Part shown: positions 9,899 through 18,144 of the stretch, in pieces
How the letters are laid out: each line of letters opens with the position of its first letter
Position numbering within the stretch: the first letter of the stretch is position 1
Assembly (NCBI RefSeq): GCF_014653275.1
Contig: NZ_BNAL01000010.1
Span: forward strand, 9,356 to 73,355
DNA: 64,000 bases
Direction of reading: 5' to 3'
Source: Deinococcus piscis
GTDB lineage: Bacteria; Deinococcota; Deinococci; Deinococcales; Deinococcaceae
Position numbers and translations under genes: made by a program
Notes under the pieces: generated by a model
The model's database searches: none
Told to the model about the DNA's origin: nothing
Seen by the model: the letters and a program-made list of their open reading frames with translations, nothing else

Positions 9899-10666
9899 CT
9901 AGCCGCGCCGCTTCTCCGCCAGCACGAACGGCACGAACCGCGCCAGCTTGGGCGCACGGCCCCAGCGTGAGCGGTCTGAGGCGATACGCCAGATGAACTC
10001 TACGCCCGCCCTCCGGGTCCACTCCGGGGCCAGCTCGGCGGTGCCTGCCAGCACGTCCAGCGTGCCGCCGCAGCCAATGGCCACAGGCACGCCCATTTCA
10101 TGCCGGAACGCTTCGTTGAACTTTTCCTGGCGGCCCCCGCCCATGCCGGTCAGCAGCAGGTGCGGGCGGGCAGCGCGGATCAGCGCAGCGATTTCGGCGT
10201 CCTGCTCGGGGCGGAAGTAGCCGTGATGGTGCCCCGCCACCGTGACGCCGTAGTCATGAAAGCTGCGCTGCGCCGCCCGCGCCGCCACGCCGGGTTCACC
10301 GTCCACGCCGGGCTTGCCCCCCAGAAAGAACACCCGCAGCTCTGGCCCATGCTGCTGCATCAGCCCCTGCGCGATGTCCACGCCGGGAGCGCGGGGCAGC
10401 TCACAGCCCAGCAGTTGTTGCGCGGCCCAGACGATGCCCACCCCGTCAGCCGTGACCAGATCAGCGGCCTGGATGACCCGCACAAAGTCGGGGTCCTGGC
10501 GGCTGTCCATCACAAATTCGGGGTTCAGCGTGACCACCGTGTGCGGCGTAGGCGCGGGGGCAAACATCCAGCCGCTCAGAATGTCCAGCGTCTCCGGCAG
10601 GCTGGGGGCATCCAGCGGCAGGTCAAACAGGGTCAGGCGTTCAGGGCGGGCAGCGGCGTCGGTCAC
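9899..10666 (-). CDS. WecG/TagA/CpsF-family glycosyltransferase
   Basis: GT26-type transferase of 255 residues that adds a sugar to an undecaprenyl-linked intermediate in surface-polysaccharide or secondary wall polymer synthesis. Key motifs are TLNPEFVMDSRQDPDF, AADLVTADGVGIVWAAQ with the catalytic Asp region, FFLGGKPGV, and LLTGMGGGRQEKF, then a short basic C-terminus expected to contact the membrane. The start is GTG 10666, with TAGACT 6 nt upstream. It stands alone and diverges from a GNAT gene. Confidence 0.9.
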   Translation of the reverse strand: MTDAAARPERLTLFDLPLDAPSLPETLDILSGWMFAPAPTPHTVVTLNPEFVMDSRQDPDFVRVIQAADLVTADGVGIVWAAQQLLGCELPRAPGVDIAQGLMQQHGPELRVFFLGGKPGVDGEPGVAARAAQRSFHDYGVTVAGHHHGYFRPEQDAEIAALIRAARPHLLLTGMGGGRQEKFNEAFRHEMGVPVAIGCGGTLDVLAGTAELAPEWTRRAGVEFIWRIASDRSRWGRAPKLARFVPFVLAEKRRG

Positions 10667-10672
10667 GGGCTC

Positions 10673-10678
10673 AGTCTA
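10673..10678 (-). promoter_or_regulatory. -10 hexamer, leaderless glycosyltransferase transcript
   Basis: TAGACT on the minus strand ends 6 nt before GTG 10666. It is separated by only 7 nt from the divergent box at 10686-10691. Confidence 0.6.
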
Positions 10679-10685
10679 ACGGGCC

Positions 10686-10691
10686 TAAGCT
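10686..10691 (+). promoter_or_regulatory. -10 hexamer, leaderless GNAT transcript
   Basis: TAAGCT is followed by 6 nt and then ATG 10698. The two divergent gene starts are only 31 nt apart, so the two promoters must interleave. Confidence 0.6.
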
Positions 10692-10697
10692 GTGGGA

Positions 10698-11333
10698 ATG
10701 ACTGTCCGCCTGCGCCCCCCAGCCCCCGCTGACCTAGCAGCGCTGGGCCGTGTGGCCTACGAAACTGGATTTTTTGGAGGCAGCGCCGCCCGCTATTTTC
10801 CCGACCGGCGGCTGTTTGCGCTGCTGTGGGTGTGGCCGTATCTGCACGGCGCGGGCGGGCCTGGTTGCCGCATCGCTGAGGACAAACACGGGCAGGTGCT
10901 GGGCTATGTCCTGGGATCAGCCGACCCGGTCCGCTACCGCGCCGCGCTCGCGCAGGCAGGAGTACTGGGCCTACTCGCCAGCGTGGGCGGCGAAGTGCGG
11001 CGGCCCCTGGCCTGCTGGGGCTATCTGGCGCGGCTGGGGCGCTGGGGCAGCCCGCACGCCAGCGAAGAGCTGTACCCGGCCCACCTGCACATCAACCTGC
11101 TGCCAGCGGCGCGGGGGCTGGGCCTGGGCCGCACGCTGCTCACAGCGCATCTGGACGCCCTGCGGGCGGCGGGGGTGCCGGGCGTGCAGCTCTCGACCAC
11201 TGCCGAGAACGGCGCGGCCCTGCGGCTGTACCGCCGCTGCGGGTTCGAGGTGCTGGCCCGCCAGCCAACGGACCTGTGGCGGCCCTGGCTGGGGCGCACC
11301 ACCGAGCATCTGACGCTGGGGCTACGGCTGTAG
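10698..11333 (+). CDS. GNAT-family N-acetyltransferase
   Basis: A 211-residue acyl-CoA transferase. The Gcn5 core is visible in the C-terminal half: HLHINLLPAARGLGLGRTLL is the acetyl-CoA pyrophosphate loop (R/Q-x-x-G-x-G/A), followed by GVQLSTTAENGAALRLYRRCGFEV. The N-terminal part carries an extra module with YFPDRRLFALLWVWPYL, typical of GNATs that act on small molecules or antibiotics. The target is unknown. ATG 10698 is chosen over GTG 10692 because of the leaderless -10 spacing. Confidence 0.88.
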   Translation: MTVRLRPPAPADLAALGRVAYETGFFGGSAARYFPDRRLFALLWVWPYLHGAGGPGCRIAEDKHGQVLGYVLGSADPVRYRAALAQAGVLGLLASVGGEVRRPLACWGYLARLGRWGSPHASEELYPAHLHINLLPAARGLGLGRTLLTAHLDALRAAGVPGVQLSTTAENGAALRLYRRCGFEVLARQPTDLWRPWLGRTTEHLTLGLRL

Positions 11334-11398
11334 CGATACTGAAGCTGGGACTGGAAATGGGCTCAGCAATTCGTTGCGGTGTAGAGCAGACAATGGAA

Positions 11399-11821
11399 TT
11401 ACCCCTCTCCCTGCAAGGTCAGCGTGAGCGTGCGCGCCCCGCCCCGGTCACGGTGCTCACACAGGTACACGCCCTGCCAAGTGCCCAGGTGCAGCCGGCC
11501 CGCCCGCACCGGCAAGGTCAGCGACGGCCCCAGCAGCGCCGCCTTGAGGTGAGCGGGCATGTCGTCGGGGCCTTCGTCGGTGTGGGTGTAGTGCGGGTAG
11601 CTTTCGGGCACCAGGTCCGAGAAGAACCGCTCGAAGTCGCGCCGCACGTCCGGGCTGGCGTTCTCATTCAGGCTGAGGCTGGCGCTGGTGTGCCGAATGA
11701 ACACATGCAGCAGCCCCACCTTCAGCCTGCGCAGCTCCGGCAGGGCCGCTTCTATGTCGCGGGTAATCAGGTGGAAACCGCGTGGATAGGGCCTGAGGGT
11801 CAAGTCGGTCTGGTGCCACAT
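11399..11821 (-). CDS. YjbQ family protein (UPF0047)
   Basis: A 140-residue single-domain protein of the YjbQ/UPF0047 family, members of which can show weak thiamine-phosphate synthase activity. Conserved features are LLHVFIRHTSASLSLNENAS (central His and Asn), DDMPAHLKAALLG, and LHLGTWQGVYLCEHR near the C-terminus. TAGACT lies 7 nt before ATG. It is convergent with the GNAT gene, with no obvious terminator in the 65-nt gap. Confidence 0.92.
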   Translation of the reverse strand: MWHQTDLTLRPYPRGFHLITRDIEAALPELRRLKVGLLHVFIRHTSASLSLNENASPDVRRDFERFFSDLVPESYPHYTHTDEGPDDMPAHLKAALLGPSLTLPVRAGRLHLGTWQGVYLCEHRDRGGARTLTLTLQGEG

Positions 11822-11828
11822 GGCGGGC

Positions 11829-11834
11829 AGTCTA
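11829..11834 (-). promoter_or_regulatory. -10 hexamer, leaderless yjbQ-like gene
   Basis: TAGACT on the minus strand ends 7 nt before ATG 11821. Confidence 0.55.
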
Positions 11835-11943
11835 GCGGGGAGTCAAGCGAGGGGAGCCGTTCACTACTGCGCCGCCTGGCCGGTTCAGATGGAATGAACG
11901 CGGGCAAGCGGCACGCCTTGTCTCACACCTTCCGCCTTAGACC

Positions 11944-12303
11944 CTAGAACACTTTGCTGCCCAGCTTGACGTCGCCTAGAACAGTAAGCGGGGTCGCTTC
12001 GCCGCTGTCCTTGCCTTTCATCTGTACGCCCAGCAGCAAGAACTCGCTGGTGTGCCCGCCAATCTCACGCGGCGCAAAGTTCAGCACGCCCAGCACCGGC
12101 AGCCCTATGAGTTCCTTTGGCGCGTGGCCGGTAAAGCGGCCCACAGTGACCCGCTGCCCGTACTTGCCAAAATCAGCAGTGATGCGGTAAGCCTCCCTGG
12201 GCGCGCCCTGCGCTGCCTCAGCGCTCAGCACGCGGCCCAGGCGGATGTCCAGCCGCTCCAGGGTGCTTTCCGGGTCCACCTGAGGTTTGAGGTCACCGGC
12301 CAC
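11944..12303 (-). CDS. tRNA-binding OB-fold protein (CsaA / Arc1p-C type)
   Basis: A 119-residue stand-alone EMAPII/OB-fold domain as in CsaA, Trbp111 and the C-terminal domain of MetRS. It runs DIRLGRVLSAEAAQGAPREAY, DFGKYGQRVTVGRFTGH, VLGVLNFAPREIGGHTSEF and ends in VKLGSKVF. It may bind tRNA or act as a chaperone. GTG 12303 is preferred because GAGGAG lies 7 nt upstream; a longer frame to 12429 exists but its extra residues are encoded by the pta tandem repeat read in another frame. It overlaps the pta stop by 11 nt, so it is the last gene of an ackA-pta unit. Confidence 0.82.
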   Translation of the reverse strand: MAGDLKPQVDPESTLERLDIRLGRVLSAEAAQGAPREAYRITADFGKYGQRVTVGRFTGHAPKELIGLPVLGVLNFAPREIGGHTSEFLLLGVQMKGKDSGEATPLTVLGDVKLGSKVF

Positions 12304-14527
12304 CTTGCGGCTCCTCTGCTTGACCCGTGCTCCCGGTTTGCACAGTGCCCCCGGCCTGCACAGTGTCCCCAGTCTGCACAGTGCCTCCAGTCTGTGCGGC
12401 ATCCCTGGGCTGGGCGATATGGGCAGCATCCGTGGCTTTCTGCGTCGCCTGAATGGCCGTCAGGGCAATCGTGTACACGATGTCATCCACCAGCGCCCCA
12501 CGCGAGAGGTCGTTGACGGGCTTGTTCAGGCCCTGAAGCATCGGCCCCACAGCCACCACGCCCGCCGAGCGCTGCACCGCCTTGTAGGTGGTGTTGCCGG
12601 TGTTCAGGTCGGGGAAGATAAATACGGTGGCCTGCCCCGCCACCGGCGAATCGGGGGCTTTGCTTTTGCCCACGCTGGGCACACTGGCAGCGTCGTACTG
12701 CAAGGGCCCGTCAACCATCAGGTCGGGTCGGCGCTGGCGCACCAGTTCGGTGGCCGCCTTCACCTTTTCTACGTCCTCGCCGCTACCCGAGGTGCCGGTG
12801 GAATACGAAAGCATCGCTATGCGCGGCGTGATGCCAAAAGCCGCCGCGCTGTCCGCCGACTGAATGGCAATCTGCGCCAGCTCCTCGGCGTCCGGGTTGG
12901 GGTTGATGGCGGCGTCCCCGTACACCAGCACCTGCTCGGGCATCAGCATAAAAAAGACGCTGCTGACCAGGCTGCTGCCCGGCGCGGTCTTGATGAGTTG
13001 CAGGGCCGGGCGCACCGTATTGGCGGTGGTGTGAATGGCCCCCGACACCAGGCCGTCCACATCGCCCTGGGCCAGCATCATGGTGCCCAGGACCACCGTG
13101 TCTTCCAGCTGCGCCAGCGCCTGCTCGGGGGTCAGGCCCTTGTTGCGGCGCAGTTCGACCATCGGCTCCACATACGCCTCACGGATACTGGCCGGGTCCA
13201 CGATTTCCAGCCCGTCGGGCAGGCTCAGGCCCTGGCTTTCGGCTACCTGCTGCACACGGCTTTTCTCGGCCAGCAGCACCGGGCGGGCAATGCCTTTTTC
13301 GACGCAGCGAATAGCAGCGTTCACGGTGCGCGGCTCGTCGCCTTCGGGCAGCACGATGCGCTTGCCAGCGGCCTGCGCCCTTTGGATCAGCTCGAAGCGG
13401 AAGGCACTGGGCGGCAGACGTCGCTCGTGACCCATGCGCACGTTCAGTCGGCCCACCAGCTGCGCGGTGTCCAGTCGGTCCGCCGTAAAGTCCAGTGCTT
13501 TTTCCATACGCTCCAGGTCGTCGTGCGGCACTTTGTTGCTCATTTCGACCAGGCGGGTGGTCGTCTCGAAGGAGTTGGTCGGCACCCGCAGCACCGGCAG
13601 CGAACTGGTGAGCGCGGCGCGGCACAGATGCTGAATAGACGGCACCGGAGCCACCCCGCTGGTCAGCAGCAGCCCGGCCAGCGGCACCCCGCTGAGGTGG
13701 GTCAGGCTGGTCGCCATCACCACATCCTCGCGGTCACCGGGGGTCAGAATCAGGGCACCGGGCGCAAACAGATTCTGCTCGGCCATGCCCGGCACGCCCC
13801 GCGCTGTCACCACAAAGCGGCGGATGCGGCGGGTGTCCATCTCGCCCGCATTGAGCACTTCGGCGTCCAGGTAGCGGGCAATGTCCACCGTGCGGACAGC
13901 GTTGAGCTCCGGGTTCTCGGTAATCACGCCCAGCAGCGGCAGCTCACCGTCCGCCAGAATGCGCGAGTGCTGGCGCAGCCCGGCCAGCAGCCCGCCAAAG
14001 TCGAACTTTTCGGGAGCAAAGTTCAGCACGTACCCCGCCAGCCCCGAACCGTCGGAGCGGCGGTAGTTCTGCGCGGCGATTTCCAGCTCGTCGGCCAGGG
14101 AAGCGGGCGTGCTGCCGCGCAGGTCGGACACCAGCACCACTTCGGCTTCCAGGTTGCGGGCCAGGTCGGCGTTCAGCCGGGTGGCGTAGGAATTGCGCTC
14201 GTTCAGCGCCAGGCCCTCAACCACCAGCACGTCCAGCTCGCCCATGCTGTGCGCCAGGGCAATCACGCCCTCCATCAGTTCATCGCCCTCGCCCACCGAC
14301 AGCTGCTGCTCGGCGCGGGTCAGGCTGATGGGGTCAGGCGTGCGGGTAGAACCGCTCAGGCTACGCGCAAAGTGCACGCTGGCGCTCACCTGCTCACCGT
14401 GGGTCTGTGCAATGGGCTTGAGAAATCCGGCCCGCAGGCCCTGGCGCTCCAGCGCCCGCGTGAGGCCCAGGGCCACGGTAGACAGGCCGACTCGGTTCTG
14501 GGTGGGGGCAACAAAGAATGTTTTCAT
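12293..14527 (-). CDS. pta: Phosphate acetyltransferase, long form with DRTGG domain
   Basis: Interconverts acetyl-CoA and acetyl-phosphate. The 744 residues contain an N-terminal P-loop-like domain beginning KTFFVAPTQNRVGLSTVALG, a DRTGG-type regulatory domain (about 200-320), and the catalytic PTA_PTB domain (about 400-715) with RIVLPEGDEPRTVNAAI and LVSGAIHTTANTVRPALQ. The last 30 residues are an atypical tail built from near-repeats of TGGTVQ, encoded by an 18-nt DNA tandem repeat. A good Shine-Dalgarno (AAAGGAG) lies 8 nt before ATG. It lies downstream of ackA in the same direction. Confidence 0.96.
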   Translation of the reverse strand: MKTFFVAPTQNRVGLSTVALGLTRALERQGLRAGFLKPIAQTHGEQVSASVHFARSLSGSTRTPDPISLTRAEQQLSVGEGDELMEGVIALAHSMGELDVLVVEGLALNERNSYATRLNADLARNLEAEVVLVSDLRGSTPASLADELEIAAQNYRRSDGSGLAGYVLNFAPEKFDFGGLLAGLRQHSRILADGELPLLGVITENPELNAVRTVDIARYLDAEVLNAGEMDTRRIRRFVVTARGVPGMAEQNLFAPGALILTPGDREDVVMATSLTHLSGVPLAGLLLTSGVAPVPSIQHLCRAALTSSLPVLRVPTNSFETTTRLVEMSNKVPHDDLERMEKALDFTADRLDTAQLVGRLNVRMGHERRLPPSAFRFELIQRAQAAGKRIVLPEGDEPRTVNAAIRCVEKGIARPVLLAEKSRVQQVAESQGLSLPDGLEIVDPASIREAYVEPMVELRRNKGLTPEQALAQLEDTVVLGTMMLAQGDVDGLVSGAIHTTANTVRPALQLIKTAPGSSLVSSVFFMLMPEQVLVYGDAAINPNPDAEELAQIAIQSADSAAAFGITPRIAMLSYSTGTSGSGEDVEKVKAATELVRQRRPDLMVDGPLQYDAASVPSVGKSKAPDSPVAGQATVFIFPDLNTGNTTYKAVQRSAGVVAVGPMLQGLNKPVNDLSRGALVDDIVYTIALTAIQATQKATDAAHIAQPRDAAQTGGTVQTGDTVQAGGTVQTGSTGQAEEPQGGR
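12339..12392. repeat. 18-nt tandem repeat within the 3' end of pta
   Basis: Three adjacent 18-nt units, each beginning TGCACAGTG on the plus strand with 2-4 differences between units; decayed partial units flank them. On the minus strand they encode TGGTVQ-TGDTVQ-AGGTVQ at the C-terminus of Pta. Confidence 0.85.
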
Positions 14528-14596
14528 GGGTCTGGCTCCTTTGGGGGAGAGATGTCGGTGGGTGATGGAGGAACTGGAGATTGTCTGAGGGTCAAG

Positions 14597-14714
14597 AGGT
14601 CTAAGGGTCTAAGGGAGGTAGGAAGGATTCGGGGCCAGGCTTTTAGAGCAGTTGATTGGTATCTGGCCCGACGCTTTAACCCTTAGACACTTTGACTCCT
14701 AGACCCTTAGACCT
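14597..14714. repeat. Inverted repeat between ackA and pta
   Basis: AGGTCTAAGGGTCTA (14597-14611) and its exact complement TAGACCCTTAGACCT (14700-14714) flank 88 nt. Further CCCTTAGAC and CTAAGGG copies lie inside. The right arm overlaps the end of ackA. In RNA this would form a long-range hairpin in the ackA-pta intercistronic region. Confidence 0.7.
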
Positions 14715-15900
14715 TCACCAGTTCCGCCGTCTGCCGGGCAATCATCAGTTCCTCGTTGGTGCTCACGACCACAGCCGTCACCCAGCCCTCGCGGGAAATC
14801 ACGCCCTGTTCCCCGCGCACGGTGCTTTCGTTGGCCCGCTCGTCAGGCACCAAGCCCAGGCTGCCCAGGCGCTCCATCGTCAGGGCGCGGATGTACGAAC
14901 TGTTCTCCCCTATGCCGCCGGTAAACACCAGCGCGTCCCAGCGGTGCAGGCCCACCGCGTAGCTGGCGATGGTCTGCGCGAGGCGGTACACGAACTTGTC
15001 TATGGCCAGCTGCGCCCCAGCGTGGCCGTTCCGGGCGGCTTCTTCCAACTCGCGCATGTCGTTGCTCAGGCCACTCAGGCCCAGCAGGCCGCTCTCCTTG
15101 TTCAGAGCGCCCGTCACTTCCTGCACCGTCATGCCCGCTTCACGCACCATGTACTCGACCAGGCTGGGGTCCACATTGCCGCTGCGGGTGCCCATCACCA
15201 GACCTTCCAGCGGGGTCATGCCCATGCTGGTGTCACGGCTTTTGCCGTCCTGCACGGAGGTCACCGAGCAGCCGTTGCCCAGGTGCGCCACAATCAGGCC
15301 GTGCCGACCAGGATTCAGGCCCAGCATCCGCACGGCTTGCCCCGCCACGTACTGGTGACTGGTGCCGTGAAAGCCGTAGCGACGCACGCCGTAGTGGGTG
15401 TACCACTCTTCCGGCACCGCGTAGCGGTAAGCCACCGGGCGCATGGTCTGGTGAAAAGCCGTGTCGAACACGGCCACGTGCGGCAGTTCCGGAAAAGCGG
15501 CGCGGGCTGCCTCGATGCCTGCGAGGTTGGCCGGGTTGTGCAGCGGGGCCAGGGGAATGCAGGCGCGGATGACGGCTTCTACTTCGGGCGTGATCAGGGC
15601 GGGAGCGTTAAAGGTCTCGCCGCCGTGCACCACCCGGTGCCCTACCGCCGCCACATCTGCCCGCAGGCCCAGGGCGTCCAGCTCGGCCAGCACGCGGGCC
15701 ACGGCTTCAGTGTGCGCCCCACCGCCGAGCGACTCTTCACTGCGTTCACGCTCACCGCCAGCAAAGCGGTCCAGGCGAATGCTGGCCTCCTCCTGCCCCA
15801 GCCGTTCGGCCAGCCCCGACAGGCGCACGTCGCCGCTGACTGGGTCCAGCAGGGCGAACTTGAGCGAACTGGAACCACTGTTCAGGACAAGAATCTGCAT
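14707..15900 (-). CDS. ackA: Acetate kinase
   Basis: Transfers phosphate between acetyl-phosphate and ADP, completing the Pta-AckA pathway with the adjacent pta. The 397 residues show the ASKHA N-terminal motif ILVLNSGSSSLKFAL, HRVVHGGETF, DTAFHQTMRPVAYRYAVP with the catalytic Asp and nearby His, GYRRYGFHGTSHQYV-like region, HLGNGCSVTSVQDGKSRDTSM split over the phosphate-binding loop, and FTGGIGENSS. TACAAT on the minus strand lies 8 nt before ATG, so it is probably leaderless or nearly so. Confidence 0.97.
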   Translation of the reverse strand: MQILVLNSGSSSLKFALLDPVSGDVRLSGLAERLGQEEASIRLDRFAGGERERSEESLGGGAHTEAVARVLAELDALGLRADVAAVGHRVVHGGETFNAPALITPEVEAVIRACIPLAPLHNPANLAGIEAARAAFPELPHVAVFDTAFHQTMRPVAYRYAVPEEWYTHYGVRRYGFHGTSHQYVAGQAVRMLGLNPGRHGLIVAHLGNGCSVTSVQDGKSRDTSMGMTPLEGLVMGTRSGNVDPSLVEYMVREAGMTVQEVTGALNKESGLLGLSGLSNDMRELEEAARNGHAGAQLAIDKFVYRLAQTIASYAVGLHRWDALVFTGGIGENSSYIRALTMERLGSLGLVPDERANESTVRGEQGVISREGWVTAVVVSTNEELMIARQTAELVKV

Positions 15901-15908
15901 ATGGGTCC

Positions 15909-15914
15909 ATTGTA
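15909..15914 (-). promoter_or_regulatory. -10 hexamer for ackA
   Basis: TACAAT on the minus strand ends 8 nt before ATG 15900, one or two nt wider than the usual leaderless spacing here. Confidence 0.5.
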
Positions 15915-15996
15915 AAGAGGCGGGCGGAGAAGAGCGAAGGCAGATGCCCAGGGACCGTGGGCCAAAGCGCGGAGCAGTTCTGCTTTTCGCCCTCTG

Positions 15997-16461
15997 CTAT
16001 CTCAGGCGCGTCACCCGGCGCACGTCCTCATCCTCAGGCACATGCTCCAGCCGCAGCAGCGTCGCCTGCGGATAATCGCCGTACAGCGCTTGCCCCCACT
16101 CAATCACGCTCAGGCGACTGCCCTCGATCAGGTCTTCCAGGCCCATGTCGTACAGCTCGCCGGGGTGCTGCACCCGGTAGGCGTCCACATGCAGCAGCTG
16201 GCCGCCGGGCGTCGGGTACGGCTGCATCAGCGCGTAGGTCGGGCTAGACACGGTGCCCGTAAAGCCCAACCGCCGCGCCATGCCCTGCGTGAGGCTGGTC
16301 TTGCCGGACCCCAGTTCGCCTTCCAAAAACAGCACGCCGCCCACTGGCAAGTGGTCCAGCAGCGCCGCGCCAAAGGCCTGCTGCTGCTCCAGGCCGCGCA
16401 GCAAGGCACTCTGGCCTGGCAACAAGAAATTGTCCCGACCTGGCTTCTGTGACTTACCCAT
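15997..16461 (-). CDS. tsaE: tRNA t6A biosynthesis ATPase TsaE
   Basis: Small P-loop ATPase that supports TsaB-TsaD in threonylcarbamoyl-adenosine (t6A37) tRNA modification. The 154 residues have Walker A GELGSGKTS at about 48-56, VSSPTYALMQPY, the HVDAYR motif typical of TsaE, and DLIEGSRLSVIEWGQAL with the conserved E-W-G. AGGAGG lies 7 nt before ATG. It follows the TPR gene by 75 nt in the same direction and is probably co-transcribed. tsaB and tsaD are not in the window. Confidence 0.95.
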   Translation of the reverse strand: MGKSQKPGRDNFLLPGQSALLRGLEQQQAFGAALLDHLPVGGVLFLEGELGSGKTSLTQGMARRLGFTGTVSSPTYALMQPYPTPGGQLLHVDAYRVQHPGELYDMGLEDLIEGSRLSVIEWGQALYGDYPQATLLRLEHVPEDEDVRRVTRLR

Positions 16462-16536
16462 TGGCTGGCCTCCTGGGCAGGGCCGTGGGACGGCCCGCCG
16501 CCCCGTTTGACACTTGTTCTTGCGCTACTCGGGGGG

Positions 16537-17943
16537 TCAATTCAGCACCCGTCCCCCGCCCCCCTGCATCAGCTCGGCGGCGCGGTCACGGTGGGCCTGC
16601 AAGGTGGCCTGCCAATCGTCGCCTTCGGGGGTGTGTTCCAGGGCCTGCTGGGCGTGGGCATACACCTGCGCCGGTTCGCGGAAACCCTGCTGCGCCAGGA
16701 TGTCGGCGGTCATCTGATGCCCAATCAGCCAGTCGCGGCTGCCTTCAGGCGAGGCCCCGATCACCCGCTCGAAGTGCGCCAGGGCGTCGTCGAGGTGGTA
16801 ATACTCCAGCGCCACGTTGCCCAGCACCAGACTGGCCGGCACCACCGCGCCCTGGCGCAGCGCCTGCTCCGCTCCAGCCTGGGCCTGCGCCAACTGCCCC
16901 AGGCGGTAGTCGCACTCGGCCAGGTCCGCCAGGATTTCGGCCTGAAAGGGATAGCTGGGGTCACGGGCAACGGCTTCCAGCACCTCCTGAGCTTCCAGCG
17001 GGCGGTCCAGGTCCAGCAACGCCACCGCCAGTTCGTGCTGGGCATAGGCCCGGTCCCCTTCCTGGGCCAGCTCCGCCGCCCGCCCGAACGACGCCAGCGC
17101 CTCTTCAGAGCGGCCCAGGGCATTGAGCGCCTGCCCGCGCACCAGCGCCACGCCGTAGCTGGGGTCACCGTGCCCGACTTCCAGCCCCGCCGCTGCCTCG
17201 ATTTCACTCAGGGCCGTGTCGGCCTGCCCCTGGGCCAGCTGCACCTGCGCCTGAAGGTAGTGCCAGGTGGACAGGTTCAGCGCCTCCTGGGGGTCACTCG
17301 GCTGCGCCGAATACAGCGCTCTGGCCTCGGCCAATGCCTGCGCCGCCGCGTCCAGCTGCCCCTGCGCCAGCCGCAGCGCCGCGCCTTCTTGCAGCATCAC
17401 GGCCCGGTCAGGACCGCGTGCCCCAACCGCCGCCTGGGCAAACAGCTCGGCGGCCTGAGCACTGTCGCCCAGGCCCTCGTGCGCCTCGGCCTGAAGGGCT
17501 GCCGCACGCCAGCTCAGGTGGGCAGGCAGCTCGGCAGGGTCCAGCGTCAGCATGACGGCGTCGGTCAGGCGGCCCGCCAGCACCAGGGCACTCAGGGCGT
17601 GAAAGCGGGCCAGCGGGTCGGCGGCAGCCAGGGCCGCCGCTGGGGGCGGCGCGGCCTGCGGCCCCTCGGCACGGGCCGCGGCTTCGGCACTCAGGGCCAG
17701 CCACAGCGGGTCTTCACTCAGGGCCGGGTCCAACCGGCGGGCTTCAGAGAGGCTGAGATTCAACTCTTCTACAGCAAGGTCGCCGTACAGCGCGTGCAGC
17801 GCCCCAGCCAGCAGGGCGTAGCGGGCCTGCTCCGCCGGGGGCGAAAGCAGGTTGCCCGCCTGCAGCAAGGCAAACGCCTGCTCGAAGTCTCCCTCCGCCA
17901 GGGCCTCGCAGGCCAGCGGCCAGAATGTTGCGGCGTCGGTCAT
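16537..17943 (-). CDS. TPR-repeat protein
   Basis: A 468-residue soluble helical-repeat protein without signal peptide or membrane segment. It is almost wholly Ala/Leu/Glu-rich helix pairs with TPR signatures, for example VRGQALNALGRSEEALASFGRA-type units and AHFERVIGASPEG. About ten repeats can be counted roughly along the chain. The role is probably protein-protein scaffolding; the partner is unknown. TATGCT lies 8 nt before ATG. It is first of a pair with tsaE. Confidence 0.85.
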   Translation of the reverse strand: MTDAATFWPLACEALAEGDFEQAFALLQAGNLLSPPAEQARYALLAGALHALYGDLAVEELNLSLSEARRLDPALSEDPLWLALSAEAAARAEGPQAAPPPAAALAAADPLARFHALSALVLAGRLTDAVMLTLDPAELPAHLSWRAAALQAEAHEGLGDSAQAAELFAQAAVGARGPDRAVMLQEGAALRLAQGQLDAAAQALAEARALYSAQPSDPQEALNLSTWHYLQAQVQLAQGQADTALSEIEAAAGLEVGHGDPSYGVALVRGQALNALGRSEEALASFGRAAELAQEGDRAYAQHELAVALLDLDRPLEAQEVLEAVARDPSYPFQAEILADLAECDYRLGQLAQAQAGAEQALRQGAVVPASLVLGNVALEYYHLDDALAHFERVIGASPEGSRDWLIGHQMTADILAQQGFREPAQVYAHAQQALEHTPEGDDWQATLQAHRDRAAELMQGGGGRVLN

Positions 17944-17951
17944 TGCCGCCT

Positions 17952-17957
17952 AGCATA
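17952..17957 (-). promoter_or_regulatory. -10 hexamer for the TPR gene
   Basis: TATGCT on the minus strand ends 8 nt before ATG 17943. Confidence 0.45.
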
Positions 17958-17990
17958 GCGCTTGGGCGCGGTTGGGCCGCACCAGGCAGC

Positions 17991-18123
17991 AGGCAAAAAG
18001 CCACAGGCAGCGGGGCCCACCGAGCTTATTTCCAACCGAGAGGCAACGCCCTTCTCTCCCAGAGCCACCGTCTCTCAAAGCCCTGTTTCTGCTCTAAACC
18101 ACTGTGTCCCGGGCTTTTTGCCT
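17991..18123. repeat. 12-bp inverted repeat framing the TPR/dnaQ intergenic region
   Basis: AGGCAAAAAGCC at 17991-18002 is the exact complement of GGCTTTTTGCCT at 18112-18123. The 109 nt between are gene-free and pyrimidine-rich. It could be a terminator for the dnaQ-like gene reading leftward, or the relic of a palindromic element. Confidence 0.5.
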
Positions 18124-18144
18124 TCCGCTTTCTGCTCTCTACAT

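Noticed and set aside
9773..9900. A MITE bounded by the repeat at 9773 and an inverted partial copy near 9883 (GCTTTTTGTCACGTG)
   Set aside because: The supposed right end matches too poorly, has a gap in the core, and no target duplication is visible.
11944..12429. Longer N-terminus for the tRNA-binding protein reaching 12429
   Set aside because: The extra 42 residues are Cys/Gly/Leu-rich repeats produced by reading the pta tandem repeat in another frame, and a good Shine-Dalgarno supports GTG 12303.
12287..14686. A 799-codon open frame antisense to pta, rich in His, Gln, Ala and Gly
   Set aside because: It mirrors the pta coding frame; such composition is the usual antisense product of GC-rich genes. 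It has no domain, and pta is unmistakable.
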